A DNA stretch of 60,423 bases from Enterococcus cecorum (GCF_023221775.1 NZ_JAKUDS010000014.1:1-60423); one strand, 5' to 3'; positions 49,211 to 59,199 are shown, counted from the first letter of the stretch. Numbers and translations: made by a program. Notes: generated by a model from the letters alone, not told the origin.

Positions 49211-51487
49211 TTATTTACCATCGAATTCATATATGTTATGAAAGTGACTCAATCGATACTGAATCATTCCATTTATGTCTGTTCTTCTGATACTCACATG
49301 ATATTTCTTAAGTGTTTTTAATGTTTCTATATGTGGATGTCCGTAACGATTTTTTTTACCAACTGAAATAATGGCAATTTTAGGTTTTATTTCTCTAATA
49401 AACGCTTCAGAAGTCGAAGTATGACTCCCATGATGCCCCACCTGAATGATATCAACTTTTAATTGAGGATAATTACGTAATACTTCTAGTTCTCCCTCTT
49501 TTGGCAAATCTCCGGTCCATAGTAATGAAATTTGATTTATTTTCGTATATAGTACCATGGAATCTTTATTTTCCGCTTTACCTGAACGATTTGGGTACAG
49601 AACCTGTAATGGAATTTTCTGACCGATTACTTGGTTAGCTAATACCTCATAAATTTGGGTACGTTTTGGTATTTTAGCAATTTGGCGAGCAATTTTTGGA
49701 TTATTATGCGCGCCTTTTGTCATAAAGATACGCTTCACACGAAACTGAGTACATATAGAAACAACATCTCCCATGTGATCAGTATCTCCATGACTGATAA
49801 ATAAGGAATCAATTTTTGAAATCCCCTCTCCTTTTAAATAAGGAACTAAAGAATATTGGCAATTTGGTTGTGTGCGTCGTTTCTTCCACAATTCATTATT
49901 AAAGGTCACTCTACCACCGGTGTCGATAATACTCACTTCATGATTTAAAGGACTCTGAATAACGCAGCTAGCCCCCTGTCCGACATTGACATAAGTTACT
50001 CTAGTAGATAAATGTGTCATCTGAACATAGAGAAATGGGCATATTATACAAATGATTGGGAGTAAGTAATGATATTTTGTTTGAATGACTAGTATTCCAA
50101 TAATAATGCATAATAAAGCAAACCACGTAGGAATCCATCCAATAGTAAGATTAAATTGAATCGTCAACTGCAGCAAATATTCAATCATACCAACAATAAA
50201 ATCAAATATAATATTGAAAGGCAATAAAATAGGCGGCACAAAAGTAAATATAAACAGCAACAAGCAAAATGGCAATAAGCAACAAGAAAAGATTATCGTA
50301 AATAAATAGGTTAAAATCCCCCCAAATATTGGCCATTGGTAAAATACAGATAAAAGAAATGGAGCTGAGAGCAAACTTAAATATTGCATCCACATCATTT
50401 GCTTAAACTTGTTCTTCTTTTTTGGAATGAAAATGAGCAAAAAGGAAACAAAAAGTGAGAGTTGTCCCGATAAAACCAATAAAGTGTTTGGAAAAATAAT
50501 CATTAAAAATATTAATACCAAACTAAATCTATCTAATCTTGAAATATTAATTGCTGTTCTTCCTAAGATATACGAGATTAAATAAGTTAATGTAGCACGT
50601 AAAACACTCATGCTAATACCAAAGAAAAACATCGCACTAATTGATCCGATGCATAGCGGAAGAATCCTCTGATGAAAACTTAAATGTAATCTCCTCATCA
50701 AAAAATCAAATAAACCCAAAAAGAATACTACATGCGTACCCGAAATAGTAAATAAATGCAGCACCCCACTTAAGCTATATAATGATTGAACCTCCTGAAA
50801 ATTCTGATTCTTATATCCAAAAACTAAGGCTTGAACATATTGACTGGCTTTTTTGGATAACGTTTGATCCACTTGGCGTATACAGCAATATCTTAATTCT
50901 GATAAAATCAGTTGTAGATGACTCCCTTTTCCTTGCCGATATTTCAATATTTCAAACTGTCCCATATAGTTTTTGTCTTGAAGATATCTTTGATAATCGA
51001 AAGCATGCTGATTATCATTTGTATCTATTGCTTGGAAGTGTCCAATAACTTTCAAAGTGCTGTACTTATGAGCGGATGTAAACCATTTTTGTTTTTCCTC
51101 TTTTGATTTTAACGTAATTTTTAAACGAATTAAATGACTATCCAATCTACCATCAGCCATCAATTGATCACCGTTTATCATAACGGAATCAGGATAAATC
51201 ACCAGACTTCCTTCATAATTTCTAGATTCATCAACTTCTGGAGGCTGTTGAATGAAATAGCTTGTAAAACACATCACAATAATGAAAATACTACTAACTA
51301 TCAATAAATACTGATGTGAAAAAATAAAATAAACAAAAAAATAAATAGAAACCGCTATCAAAAAATAATTGGATAAAACGATGCCATAAAAACTACAGAC
51401 GGTAAAAATAGCACAATATGCCAACTGATTTATCCATGAATATTTGTCGTTATTCTTTGTTTTGAGTAATAGAAGTAAGTTTTTCAA
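49211..51487 (-). CDS. comEC: DNA internalisation channel ComEC/Rec2
   Basis: 758 residues. An N-terminal soluble domain (about 75-210, DUF4131-like) is followed by the Competence domain with around ten helices ([21 protein letters not shown], in part). A C-terminal metallo-beta-lactamase-like domain has [11 protein letters not shown] near residue 590 and [14 protein letters not shown] near 690. It carries one DNA strand across the membrane in transformation. The start is TTG at 51487, inside comEB, with a 38-nt overlap and no obvious ribosome site, so it probably depends on coupling. Confidence 0.92.
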   Translation of the reverse strand: MKNLLLLLKTKNNDKYSWINQLAYCAIFTVCSFYGIVLSNYFLIAVSIYFFVYFIFSHQYLLIVSSIFIIVMCFTSYFIQQPPEVDESRNYEGSLVIYPDSVMINGDQLMADGRLDSHLIRLKITLKSKEEKQKWFTSAHKYSTLKVIGHFQAIDTNDNQHAFDYQRYLQDKNYMGQFEILKYRQGKGSHLQLILSELRYCCIRQVDQTLSKKASQYVQALVFGYKNQNFQEVQSLYSLSGVLHLFTISGTHVVFFLGLFDFLMRRLHLSFHQRILPLCIGSISAMFFFGISMSVLRATLTYLISYILGRTAINISRLDRFSLVLIFLMIIFPNTLLVLSGQLSLFVSFLLIFIPKKKNKFKQMMWMQYLSLLSAPFLLSVFYQWPIFGGILTYLFTIIFSCCLLPFCLLLFIFTFVPPILLPFNIIFDFIVGMIEYLLQLTIQFNLTIGWIPTWFALLCIIIGILVIQTKYHYLLPIICIICPFLYVQMTHLSTRVTYVNVGQGASCVIQSPLNHEVSIIDTGGRVTFNNELWKKRRTQPNCQYSLVPYLKGEGISKIDSLFISHGDTDHMGDVVSICTQFRVKRIFMTKGAHNNPKIARQIAKIPKRTQIYEVLANQVIGQKIPLQVLYPNRSGKAENKDSMVLYTKINQISLLWTGDLPKEGELEVLRNYPQLKVDIIQVGHHGSHTSTSEAFIREIKPKIAIISVGKKNRYGHPHIETLKTLKKYHVSIRRTDINGMIQYRLSHFHNIYEFDGK

Positions 51488-51929
51488 AGTATTTTTGATC
51501 CAACTGAACTTGCTGAATCGCTACTCCTAATTTTTGAATTAACTCGATTGCATAAGAATCATTATGATAATCATGTAAATAATAAATTTTCTTAATCCCC
51601 GCTTGCAAAATTGCTTTCGTACAATGTAGACAAGGAAAATGGGTTACATATATTTCGGCACCATCTGTTGAGATACCTAACTTCGCACATTGTAATAATG
51701 CATTCATTTCGGCATGAATGGTGCGTATACAATGCCCATCTACCACATAACAGCCTTGGTCAATGCAATGATTATCCCCGCTCACCGCACCATTATATCC
51801 CCCAGCAATGATTCGTCGGTCTTTTACTAGAGTAGCTCCGACTTCTAAACGTGTACAAGTACTTCTTAATGACAAAAGAACTGCTTGAGCCATGAAATAT
51901 TGATTCCAAGGTATTCTTTGATCTGACAT
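51450..51929 (-). CDS. comEB: ComE operon protein 2, dCMP deaminase family
   Basis: 159 residues. Zinc-site motifs are [12 protein letters not shown] near residue 73 and CLHCTKAI near 100, the cytidine/deoxycytidylate deaminase signature. In Bacillus the comEB gene lies between comEA and comEC but is not needed for uptake; its product may deaminate dCMP. AGGAGG precedes the ATG. Confidence 0.92.
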   Translation of the reverse strand: MSDQRIPWNQYFMAQAVLLSLRSTCTRLEVGATLVKDRRIIAGGYNGAVSGDNHCIDQGCYVVDGHCIRTIHAEMNALLQCAKLGISTDGAEIYVTHFPCLHCTKAILQAGIKKIYYLHDYHNDSYAIELIQKLGVAIQQVQLDQKYFEKLTSITQNKE

Positions 51930-51957
51930 AACTCTTGGCCTCCTATAGATTATTTAA

Positions 51958-52608
51958 TTATATTGTAATCGAGTTTTTTAATTTTTCAACCGTCTTTTCA
52001 CCAATACCATTTACCTTTCCTAATTCATCAATACTTTTAAAGTCGCCATTTTCTGTACGATAATCAATGATGGCTTGTGCTTTTTTGGCACCAATTCCAG
52101 ATAATTGTTGCAGTTGACTTAAATCAGCCTGATTAATATTGATCTTTGCCTGATTATCATTATCCTTTTTACTTATTGATGAATCAGAAACTGATAACGA
52201 AGTATTTTCAGCTTGTGTATTTTTGGCTTCCTCTTGTGTCAATATGACAATTTTTTGCTGATCTTCTAATTTGATAGATTGATTCACAGTATTGACAGCC
52301 GCATTTTCTGTTAATCCGCCTGCTTTTTGAATTAAAGTAAATAATCTGTCATTTTTCGATAAACAATAGACTCCAGGATGTGAAATTGCTCCTGAAATAT
52401 CAACATAAATTTGATTGTTCTCTTTTTTTTCCTTTTTCGTAGAACTTAAACTTTTCATTGTTGTTTGGCTACTTGAAGTTAGTAAAACACCAACATCTTG
52501 CTCATCTGCTCGATTATCACAAAAAATCAAAAAAACAACTAGTAAAATGACGATTACTGGGAGCACTATTAATGCATACTTCCAGTATTTCTTTATCCAA
52601 TATTGCAT
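51958..52608 (-). CDS. comEA: Competence DNA receptor ComEA
   Basis: About 216 residues. An N-terminal membrane anchor (about 8-30) leads to a SLBB-like domain (IYVDISGAISHPGVYCL) and a C-terminal helix-hairpin-helix domain that binds double-stranded DNA (INQADLSQLQQLSGIGAKKA and LGKVNGIGEKTVEKL). ATG at 52608 follows AAGGAGG at eight bases. First gene of the comE operon. Confidence 0.94.
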   Translation of the reverse strand: MQYWIKKYWKYALIVLPVIVILLVVFLIFCDNRADEQDVGVLLTSSSQTTMKSLSSTKKEKKENNQIYVDISGAISHPGVYCLSKNDRLFTLIQKAGGLTENAAVNTVNQSIKLEDQQKIVILTQEEAKNTQAENTSLSVSDSSISKKDNDNQAKININQADLSQLQQLSGIGAKKAQAIIDYRTENGDFKSIDELGKVNGIGEKTVEKLKNSITI

Positions 52609-52660
52609 TGACGATTCCTCCTTCAATATATAAATACGATGATTGAAGAAGAAAGCGTTA

Positions 52661-52686
52661 AAAAAAGACGAATAAAATTATTCGCC
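52661..52686 (-). terminator. Terminator overlapping the stop codon of the HAD gene
   Basis: On the minus strand GGCGAATAA pairs with TTATTCGTC (one G-U), followed by seven T. The 5' arm contains the last two codons and the stop of the HAD gene. Confidence 0.8.
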
Positions 52687-53295
52687 TAAAAATTTCTCTA
52701 TTTCAGATAGTCGATTAACTTCATGAGTTGCACGAGCTATTTTAAATAATCTTTCATCATTATAGAAAATACTTTGTACGCCAGCATTAATTCCTGCATC
52801 AATATCCATCGGGCGATCCCCAATCATTACTGTTTTTTTCTTATCTAATTGGTATTTATCAACCAAGTATAGTAATGAAGTGGGATTAGGCTTCCTAGGA
52901 AATTCATTTTCGGGACCCACAATTTCAATAAACAATCCATCTAATGAAGATTTTTCCAACAATTCCTTAGCAGAACTATTTGCTCGATGGGTTAAGAGAA
53001 AGTTTCTACCACCGTTTTTCATGACTTTTTCTAGAATATATTTTGCATCATCGTACGCAAAAACTTCACTTTTGTCTTCTTTTTCAAATTGTTTATATAC
53101 CTTGTCAAATGCTGAAAAGTCTAAATCAAACTGCTGGGCCAAATCTTTAGAGGACTTAGTTTTTAGTATTCGATAAATGGCTGATGGCGTTATAGCAATA
53201 TGATAATACTGCATGGTTTTGACGTACGCTCTTAACATTTTGGGATAAGTATTAAATAAAGTGCCATCAAAATCCCAAATAAAATTTTGGTACAT
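52678..53295 (-). CDS. HAD-superfamily phosphatase, phosphoglycolate phosphatase-like
   Basis: About 205 residues. Motif I is FIWDFDGTLFNTYPKM near the N-terminus. Motif II is in FLLTHRANSSA, the lysine in FPRKPNPTSL, and motif III is MIGDRPMDIDAG. Substrate unknown. ATG at 53295 follows AGGA at six bases; the ATG at 53313 has no ribosome site. Confidence 0.88.
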   Translation of the reverse strand: MYQNFIWDFDGTLFNTYPKMLRAYVKTMQYYHIAITPSAIYRILKTKSSKDLAQQFDLDFSAFDKVYKQFEKEDKSEVFAYDDAKYILEKVMKNGGRNFLLTHRANSSAKELLEKSSLDGLFIEIVGPENEFPRKPNPTSLLYLVDKYQLDKKKTVMIGDRPMDIDAGINAGVQSIFYNDERLFKIARATHEVNRLSEIEKFLGE

Positions 53296-53355
53296 ATGTG
53301 TTCCTACTTTCAATCATTATCAAACAATAAGATAACTTATCATTTAAGAAATTTC

Positions 53356-53406
53356 AAGAAAAAATGCATTTTTACAGAAAATTTTCCTGCAAAAATGCAT
53401 TTTTTT
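53356..53406 (-). terminator. Terminator after the UPF0210 gene, built from two copies of a palindrome
   Basis: AAAAATGCATTTTT, itself a palindrome, occurs twice (about 53363 and 53391). The copies pair in a long AT-rich hairpin, followed by T on the minus strand just past the stop. Confidence 0.7.
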
Positions 53407-54754
53407 AATTTTTAAAAGAATGAATAGGAGCAGGAATCCGTCCCCCACGTTCAATAAAAAGATTAGAACTTGCAGAATTCACCTTCATTACTGGCGCACT
53501 CCCAAGCAAACCACCAAACTCAATCATGTCTCCAACCTTTAAATGATTTGCAGGAATCACTCTAACTGCTGTAGTTTTATGATTAATTACTCCAATCGCC
53601 GCTTCATCAGCAATCATTGCAGAAATGGTACTAGCAGGCGTATCCCCAGGAATAGCAATCATATCTAATCCAACAGAACAAATCGCAGTCATAGCTTCGA
53701 GCTTTTCGATATTCAAATAGCCATTTTCTACTGCTTTTATCATTCCTGCATCTTCAGAAACCGGAATGAACGCACCGGAAAGCCCACCAACATGATTACA
53801 GGCCATAACCCCACCTTTTTTGACGGCATCATTGAGTAAAGCTAATGCAGCAGTAGTTCCATGTGTTCCCACAGATTCTAAGCCCATTTCTTCTAATATT
53901 TGAGCCACACTATCCCCAACGGCTGGAGTGGGTGCTAAAGATAAATCCACAATGCCAAATGGAACTCCTAAGCGCTCAGAAGCAATTTGTCCAACCATTT
54001 GCCCCATACGTGTTATTTTGAACGCTGTTTTTTTCACCGTTTCAGCAACAACATCAAAAGGCTCACCCTTAACCTTTTCTAAAGCGCGCTTAACGACACC
54101 CGGACCACTAACACCTACATTAATCACACAGTCAGCTTCACCTACACCGTGAAAGGCACCAGCCATGAAAGGATTATCTTCTACCGCATTAGCAAAAATA
54201 ACCAATTTAGCACAACCCATATCAGACTTTGCTGCAGTTTCCTTAACAATCTCTCCCATTAATTTGACTGCATCCATATTGATTCCAGCTTTTGTAGATC
54301 CAATATTTACGCTTGAACAAACAAATTCGGTTTTTGCTAAAGCTTCAGGAATGGAATGAATTAGTGCTAAATCTCCCGCTGTAAAACCTTTTTCTACTAG
54401 TGCAGAATACCCACCTATAAAGTTAACACCTACTGTTTTTGCTGCTTCATCCAAAACTTTTGCAAATCGAATACAAGTTTTAGCATCAGCTTTACATGCT
54501 GCAGCGATAATACCTATTGGCGTAACAGAGATACGTTTATTTATAATTGGAATACCATACTCTAATTCAATGGCTTCACCTACAGCCACTAAATCTTTTG
54601 CTTTGGTAGTTATCTTTTGAAAAATTTTATCACACGCACGTTCTACATCTTCATCCATACAATCTAATAAGGAGATTCCCATTGTAATTGTTCGTATATC
54701 CAAATTTTCTTCTTCGACCATGCGGATGGTTTCTAGAATTTGATTGACTTCCAT
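53405..54754 (-). CDS. UPF0210 (DUF711, PFL-like) family protein
   Basis: 449 residues, conserved across the family, with [16 protein letters not shown] near the N-terminus and [20 protein letters not shown] near 320 (part). It is remotely related to pyruvate formate-lyase-like folds. Function unknown. AGGAGG precedes the ATG. It is nearly always paired with the ACT-domain gene found 14 nt upstream, as here. Confidence 0.9.
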   Translation of the reverse strand: MEVNQILETIRMVEEENLDIRTITMGISLLDCMDEDVERACDKIFQKITTKAKDLVAVGEAIELEYGIPIINKRISVTPIGIIAAACKADAKTCIRFAKVLDEAAKTVGVNFIGGYSALVEKGFTAGDLALIHSIPEALAKTEFVCSSVNIGSTKAGINMDAVKLMGEIVKETAAKSDMGCAKLVIFANAVEDNPFMAGAFHGVGEADCVINVGVSGPGVVKRALEKVKGEPFDVVAETVKKTAFKITRMGQMVGQIASERLGVPFGIVDLSLAPTPAVGDSVAQILEEMGLESVGTHGTTAALALLNDAVKKGGVMACNHVGGLSGAFIPVSEDAGMIKAVENGYLNIEKLEAMTAICSVGLDMIAIPGDTPASTISAMIADEAAIGVINHKTTAVRVIPANHLKVGDMIEFGGLLGSAPVMKVNSASSNLFIERGGRIPAPIHSFKN

Positions 54755-54768
54755 AAAACCTGTACCTC

Positions 54769-55035
54769 CTATAATTTATGCATGGCATCAAAAATTTCTG
54801 CGTTTTGAATTCTAATATCGACACCTAATTGTTCAGCTGTTTGATCTAACTGTTCACGAATTGTCTTAAAATCAACTTTTTCCTGTGATTCCAAAACCAT
54901 CATCATTGTAAAATAATCATTTAATATTGTTTGAGTCACATCTACAATATTTAAATTCAAATCAGCCAATGTTTGACTTACTTTGGCAATAATACCTACT
55001 TTATCCTTACCAATAACCGTTAAAATTGCTCGCAT
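54769..55035 (-). CDS. ACT-domain protein, UPF0237
   Basis: 88 residues forming one ACT domain ([20 protein letters not shown]) and a short tail, like the N-terminal half of GcvR. It probably binds an amino acid or similar ligand and acts with the UPF0210 partner. ATG at 55035 is right after AAAGGAGG; the ATG at 55068 lies upstream of that site. Confidence 0.9.
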   Translation of the reverse strand: MRAILTVIGKDKVGIIAKVSQTLADLNLNIVDVTQTILNDYFTMMMVLESQEKVDFKTIREQLDQTAEQLGVDIRIQNAEIFDAMHKL

Positions 55036-55166
55036 AATTTTTCCTCCTTTTTTTGAAAAGTATATCACAAAAGTATAGATTTCGAAACAAAACTTTGAAT
55101 TTTATCGTCAAATCAGCCCTTATTAACCATTAACTCCGAACATTAACAGATATATTGTACAAAACT

Positions 55167-56387
55167 TTATTTGATTTGAAGTATTTTTTGTTTACCATAA
55201 ATAGATTGATCAAAATTAAAAAAGTAAGCAAAAGCACATACAACAAAGAAGTACGGGAAATGTTGAAAGCCAAAAACTTCACATCCAATTAATATGGGCG
55301 CTAATAAAGTATTCGTTGCACTCCCAAACACTGCAGCATAACCTAATGCAGCTACTAGCATGATAGGTAGATGAAAAATTCCTGCTAGAATAATTCCCAA
55401 TGAAGCACCTATTGAGAAAAGCGGGGTCACTTCTCCGCCTTGAAAACCAACAGATAAAGTTAAAATCGTAAATCCTAATTTGACGATGAAATCAAATGGA
55501 TAAATAGTTTGACCAGAAAAACTCGCTGTTATCAAATTGGTCCCCAACCCAGCATATCTTCCTTGATCACAAATTAGAAGTAAGATACTTAAAACTATCC
55601 CAATGATGAAGATGCGTAAATAAGGATTTGTAAATTTATTTGCCATAAAGATTTTTAAATAAGTCAATCCTTTAGCAAAAATACTTCCAACAAGTCCAAA
55701 AATTATCCCAACAATCATTAGTTTCAATAAAGTAATAATCTGTAAATCTAGTTGCTCTGATACGAATACCTGAAATTTTTCCAAGCCTAAAAAATGCGAG
55801 GTCCAACTAGCAATAAAAGCAGCGATTAAAGAAGGTATTAAAGCTGGATATACTAACTGTCCAGCTACCATCACTTCTAAAGCAAAAAAGGTAGCAGCAA
55901 TCGGCGTCTGAAATAAGCCTGCAAATCCGGCAGCCATTCCAATTACAATTAGTGTTGTTTGATGTTTCTTTAAATTAAGTCTACTACCTACTGTATGTGA
56001 AATGGTCGCTCCAATTTGAACAGCAACCCCTTCACGACCTGCACTTCCTCCAAATAAATGAGTCAGCCATGTTCCGCCAATAATCAAAGGAACTAAGCGC
56101 AAGGGAATGTCTGATTCTTTTCGTTGTCCAACATCAAAAATTAAACTCATGCCCTGCTGTGTATTTTTTCCATATTTTTGATACATAAAAATAATAATTA
56201 CGCCAATAATAGCTAAGAATGGAATAAAGTATAAAGGATATTCACTTCTTAAATCTGTAATCGCAAGTAATCCCATACCAAAGTAAGCATCAATTACTCC
56301 GACTACTAAACCAATGACTATAGCAAGGCAGATAAGTAATAAATACTCTCCATAATAACTTTTTAATTGTAAAATCATTTTTTTCAT
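55167..56387 (-). CDS. CLC-F type fluoride/proton antiporter
   Basis: About 406 residues with the CLC fold. The canonical serine of the anion filter is replaced by Met (GMSLIF), the gating glutamate is in GGSAGREGVAVQIG, and GGEVTPLF carries the Glu and Thr of the fluoride-specific CLC-F branch. It would expel fluoride. ATG at 56387 follows AAAGGAAG. The longer reading from 56456 would begin inside the fluoride riboswitch that precedes it, so the shorter one is chosen. Confidence 0.87.
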   Translation of the reverse strand: MKKMILQLKSYYGEYLLLICLAIVIGLVVGVIDAYFGMGLLAITDLRSEYPLYFIPFLAIIGVIIIFMYQKYGKNTQQGMSLIFDVGQRKESDIPLRLVPLIIGGTWLTHLFGGSAGREGVAVQIGATISHTVGSRLNLKKHQTTLIVIGMAAGFAGLFQTPIAATFFALEVMVAGQLVYPALIPSLIAAFIASWTSHFLGLEKFQVFVSEQLDLQIITLLKLMIVGIIFGLVGSIFAKGLTYLKIFMANKFTNPYLRIFIIGIVLSILLLICDQGRYAGLGTNLITASFSGQTIYPFDFIVKLGFTILTLSVGFQGGEVTPLFSIGASLGIILAGIFHLPIMLVAALGYAAVFGSATNTLLAPILIGCEVFGFQHFPYFFVVCAFAYFFNFDQSIYGKQKILQIK

Positions 56388-56408
56388 CCAAATCTTCCTT
56401 TCATCAAC

Positions 56409-56452
56409 AAAAAAAGCCAATGCCCCTATGACGACAATAAACATCATAGAAG
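56409..56452 (-). terminator. Candidate expression platform of the fluoride riboswitch
   Basis: On the minus strand CTTCTATGATG, the end of the aptamer, can pair with CGTCATAGGGG over eleven positions with several G-U pairs. A TTTTTTT run follows after CATTGGC. The hairpin would use the aptamer's 3' strand, so fluoride binding should prevent it. The gap before the T-run makes this tentative. Confidence 0.5.
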
Positions 56453-56507
56453 TCATCAGCTGTACTAGCAGTTTAGGTCAAAGCCAAGGGAGAACCTCAT
56501 TCCCTAC
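56448..56507 (-). ncRNA. Fluoride riboswitch (crcB motif)
   Basis: The minus strand begins GTAGGGAATGAGGTTCTCCC and ends CTGATGACTTCT. These match the conserved GGxxAUG-GUUCxCC and CUGAUGACUYCUA blocks of the fluoride aptamer. It starts at the predicted transcript start and leads directly into the CLC-F gene, the expected partner. Confidence 0.88.
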
Positions 56508-56514
56508 GTACAAA

Positions 56515-56543
56515 AGTATAATAAATAAAAAATATCTGGTCAA
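56515..56543 (-). promoter_or_regulatory. Promoter of the fluoride riboswitch / CLC-F gene
   Basis: On the minus strand: TTGACC (56538-56543), a 17-bp spacer, and TATACT (56515-56520). The transcript would start near 56508, at the first base of the aptamer. Confidence 0.83.
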
Positions 56544-56591
56544 TATATTTTTATAACCATTCATCAATTTTTTTACACGTTTCAAATGGTA

Positions 56592-56972
56592 CTATTCATG
56601 TAATTCCAGAGGAAGTCCGTCGGGGTCAAAGAAAAATGTCATTTTCTCACCAGTGTAATCATCTGTTCGTAAAGGTTCACAATCAATACCTTTCGTCTGT
56701 AATTCCGAAATCACTTCTTCGATATTACTAACTTTAAAAGCTAGATGGCGTAATCCACACGCTTCTGGAAAACTAGGTCTTTTAGGTGCATCCTTTATTC
56801 CGAAAATTTCAAGTTCACACTCACCGAGACGTAAATCCAACTTATAATCATCACGATGTGGACGATAATTTTCTCGAATAATTTCAAATCCTAGTTTTTC
56901 TACATAAAATGACTTGCTTTCTTCATATTTTGCAGTAATGATTGCAACATGATGAATCTGATTTAAATTCAT
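56592..56972 (-). CDS. VOC-family metalloprotein (glyoxalase I-like, YaeR type)
   Basis: 126 residues. Metal ligands of the vicinal oxygen chelate fold are suggested by IHHVAII, CELEIF, LRHLAFKV and PLELHE. GHxx-type glutathione residues are not obvious, so substrate is unknown. GAGGAAAA precedes the ATG. Single gene with the fluoride antiporter downstream. Confidence 0.85.
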   Translation of the reverse strand: MNLNQIHHVAIITAKYEESKSFYVEKLGFEIIRENYRPHRDDYKLDLRLGECELEIFGIKDAPKRPSFPEACGLRHLAFKVSNIEEVISELQTKGIDCEPLRTDDYTGEKMTFFFDPDGLPLELHE

Positions 56973-57121
56973 ATATTTTCCTCATTTCTTCTACCGTTGT
57001 ATCCTTATATTAACAACCTCAGCAAAAATATTCAATTCATAATTGGTGAAACATCAAGAAGTGATAAATCAACTTTTCGATTGTGAAACTTTTTGCTATA
57101 ATTAATTTCGGAGGTGTTCCT

Positions 57122-57538
57122 ATGCAAAAAGCAATTATTAAATTTGATCACCAATATGTAGATGGCGGATGTAATGCTTGTGGAGTCTTACGTTGTGAAA
57201 CATATAGTATGAAGTACTTGAACAAAGAACTTGGATTTGCTTTTATGGATGTTGAAAGTCTGATACAAACCATCACTCAAGCGAACCAATGGAAACAAGA
57301 TTACCAAGAAGTGGGGATTGGCGAAGAAGTAGACGGCTTAACTAACGGTTCAACATTTGTAGAAGTCGAAAAATTAGGCAAAAAAATACGTTATGAAAAT
57401 CAAGCTAATCTACGGACAATGCTTGTCGAAAATGAATATCCTGAAAAGGAAGAATTATTTGCGATAATCAATCAAATACTTTCCCAAATTTTTGATATTG
57501 AACCTATTGCATTTGAAGTCATTGAAATTGATAAGTAA
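57122..57538 (+). CDS. Hypothetical protein with CxxCxxxxC motif
   Basis: About 138 residues, not recognised. The notable feature is GGCNACGVLRCE near residue 15-26, three closely spaced cysteines that could bind a metal or form a disulfide. The remainder is acidic and probably alpha/beta. ATG at 57122 lies seven bases after CGGAGGT; the ATG at 57083 precedes that site. TATAAT at 57097-57102 is the likely -10, giving a very short leader. Single-gene unit. Confidence 0.68.
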   Translation: MQKAIIKFDHQYVDGGCNACGVLRCETYSMKYLNKELGFAFMDVESLIQTITQANQWKQDYQEVGIGEEVDGLTNGSTFVEVEKLGKKIRYENQANLRTMLVENEYPEKEELFAIINQILSQIFDIEPIAFEVIEIDK

Positions 57539-57540
57539 AG

Positions 57541-57586
57541 AAAAGAGCTAAGAAAAACAGTAAGGTCGTCCTTTCTTAGCTCTTTT
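57541..57586. terminator. Bidirectional terminator between the Cys-motif gene and tcyP
   Basis: AAAAGAGCTAAGAAA and its complement form a 15-bp stem with a 16-nt loop. Confidence 0.85.
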
Positions 57587-57589
57587 AAT

Positions 57590-58981
57590 CTATTCTTGAG
57601 AGGCAATTAAAGCTTCTTGATCATTTAAAATATCACGATTCAATTCATGAATATTATGGCTAGTCACTACTCCAGCAACCATACTATCACTCACATTCAC
57701 TAAAGTACGAGCCATATCAATTAAAGGCTCAACAGAAATAACCAGACCTACAATTGCTACAGGTAAATTAAGTGAACCTAAAACAATTAATGAAGCAAAT
57801 GTTGCTCCTCCACCGACACCTGCAACACCAAATGAACTTATCGTGACAACTGCAATCAACATTAAAATAAAACTCAAACTGTGAACGTTTATCCCTACAG
57901 TCGGTGCCACAATGGTCGCAAGCATGGCTGGGTAAACACCCGCACAACCATTTTGTCCAATCGATAAACCAAAACTACCAGCAAAGTTTGCCGTTGTTTC
58001 ATCTACACCTAAAGCCTTGGTTTGCGTTTCGATATTTAATGGTAAAGTTCCTGCACTTGAACGTGAAGTAAAAGCGAAACTTAAGGCAGGTAAGGCTTTT
58101 TTGAAATAAGTAATCGGATTAACTCTGACACTTAGTAAGTATAATGAATGAACCCCTAATACAATAATTAAGGCACTATAAGATGCTAAGATAAATTTAC
58201 CAAGATTAATGATTGCTTCAAAATCACTGGTTGCTAAAACATTGGTCATTAAGGCAAATACGCCATATGGAGTTAAACGCAGAACCAAAGTCACAATTCG
58301 CATGGTAATTTTATATAAACTTTCCATCAAATTTGCAAAAGTTTCTGCTTCTTTAGGTGCTTTTCTTTTCACACCTAGATAGCTAATACCGACAAATGCT
58401 GAGAAGATTACCACGCCAATGGTACTTGTTGGACGTGTTCCTGCTAAATCTGCAAAAACATTTGTAGGAATGAACGAAATAATTTGTTGTGGGATTGAAA
58501 GGTTCTCCACTTGGGTTTGACGCTCAGCTAATTGAGCAATTCTAGCAGTTTCGGCAGCCCCTTTTGTAAAAGTAGCCCCATCTAAATGGAAAGCTAATAC
58601 AATCAATGAGCCAATTGTTGCCGCAATGGCTGTGGTTGAAAGTAAAACAAATAAAACATTGGCACTGATTTTACCAATTTTATTACTTTCTTTCATTCGC
58701 ACAAACGCACCTACGATAGAAACAAATACAAGCGGCATAACTAGCATTTGTAGTAAATGCACATAGCCCGACCCGACAATTTGAATCCATTCTAAACTGG
58801 TAGCTAAACTTTTATGTCCAACACCTAACACCACTTGTAAAATGCCTCCGAAAATAACTCCGGCAAACAATCCAATAAATACCCTATTAGAAAACTTCAC
58901 ATGTCTTTTTTGTAATTGATAAAGTGTAACTAAACTAATAATAAATATTGCAAGAATAATTAAAGTAATTAGATTTGTCAA
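57590..58981 (-). CDS. tcyP: L-cystine symporter, TcyP family
   Basis: About 463 residues, the length of Bacillus TcyP, with some nine helices of the sodium:dicarboxylate symporter fold. Family motifs include AFTSRSSAGTLPLNIET near residue 309 and GVAGVGGGATFASLIVLGSL. It imports cystine. TTG at 58981 is the likely start, eight bases after AAAGGAG; the GTG at 58990 overlaps the ribosome site. Preceded by a 117-nt leader. Confidence 0.9.
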   Translation of the reverse strand: MTNLITLIILAIFIISLVTLYQLQKRHVKFSNRVFIGLFAGVIFGGILQVVLGVGHKSLATSLEWIQIVGSGYVHLLQMLVMPLVFVSIVGAFVRMKESNKIGKISANVLFVLLSTTAIAATIGSLIVLAFHLDGATFTKGAAETARIAQLAERQTQVENLSIPQQIISFIPTNVFADLAGTRPTSTIGVVIFSAFVGISYLGVKRKAPKEAETFANLMESLYKITMRIVTLVLRLTPYGVFALMTNVLATSDFEAIINLGKFILASYSALIIVLGVHSLYLLSVRVNPITYFKKALPALSFAFTSRSSAGTLPLNIETQTKALGVDETTANFAGSFGLSIGQNGCAGVYPAMLATIVAPTVGINVHSLSFILMLIAVVTISSFGVAGVGGGATFASLIVLGSLNLPVAIVGLVISVEPLIDMARTLVNVSDSMVAGVVTSHNIHELNRDILNDQEALIASQE

Positions 58982-58990
58982 CTTCTGCAC

Positions 58991-59107
58991 TCCTTTATAA
59001 AATAATGAAATCAGTTTTTCGTTTTGACAAGTCTATCAACGGAAGTAAAGGTTCCACAGTGACCATTCTCCAACAGTTCACTCTAATTGCGCGCTTAATT
59101 AGTGACA
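58991..59107 (-). promoter_or_regulatory. Leader of tcyP with possible alternative hairpins
   Basis: The 117-nt untranslated leader can form a hairpin between TCACTAATT (59097-59105) and AATTAGAGTGA (59078-59088) with a GC-rich loop. The AGTGA of that stem can instead pair with TCACT at 59058-59062. There is no terminator before the gene. Too short for a T-box. Regulatory meaning unproved. Confidence 0.35.
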
Positions 59108-59113
59108 GCTTCA

Positions 59114-59142
59114 AGTATAGGGAGAAACTTCCCTTATGTAAA
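59114..59142 (-). promoter_or_regulatory. Promoter of tcyP with an inverted repeat in its spacer
   Basis: On the minus strand: TTTACA (59137-59142), a 17-bp spacer, and TATACT (59114-59119). The spacer holds AGGGA...TCCCT inverted arms (59119-59134), a candidate operator. Confidence 0.7.
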
Positions 59143-59199
59143 CAAATATAGCGATAAAAATTTTTTATCAAGCTTCATTGGTGCTGACTCATTGGGCGG

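Noticed and set aside
52667-52674. Competence sigma-X box (GACGAATA) before comEA
   Set aside because: It lies on the plus strand, opposite to comEA, and is part of the terminator stem.
59040-59107. Cys T-box upstream of tcyP, because TGGAACC resembles the T-box core
   Set aside because: The leader from the predicted start is only about 117 nt, lacks stem I, and no terminator precedes the gene.
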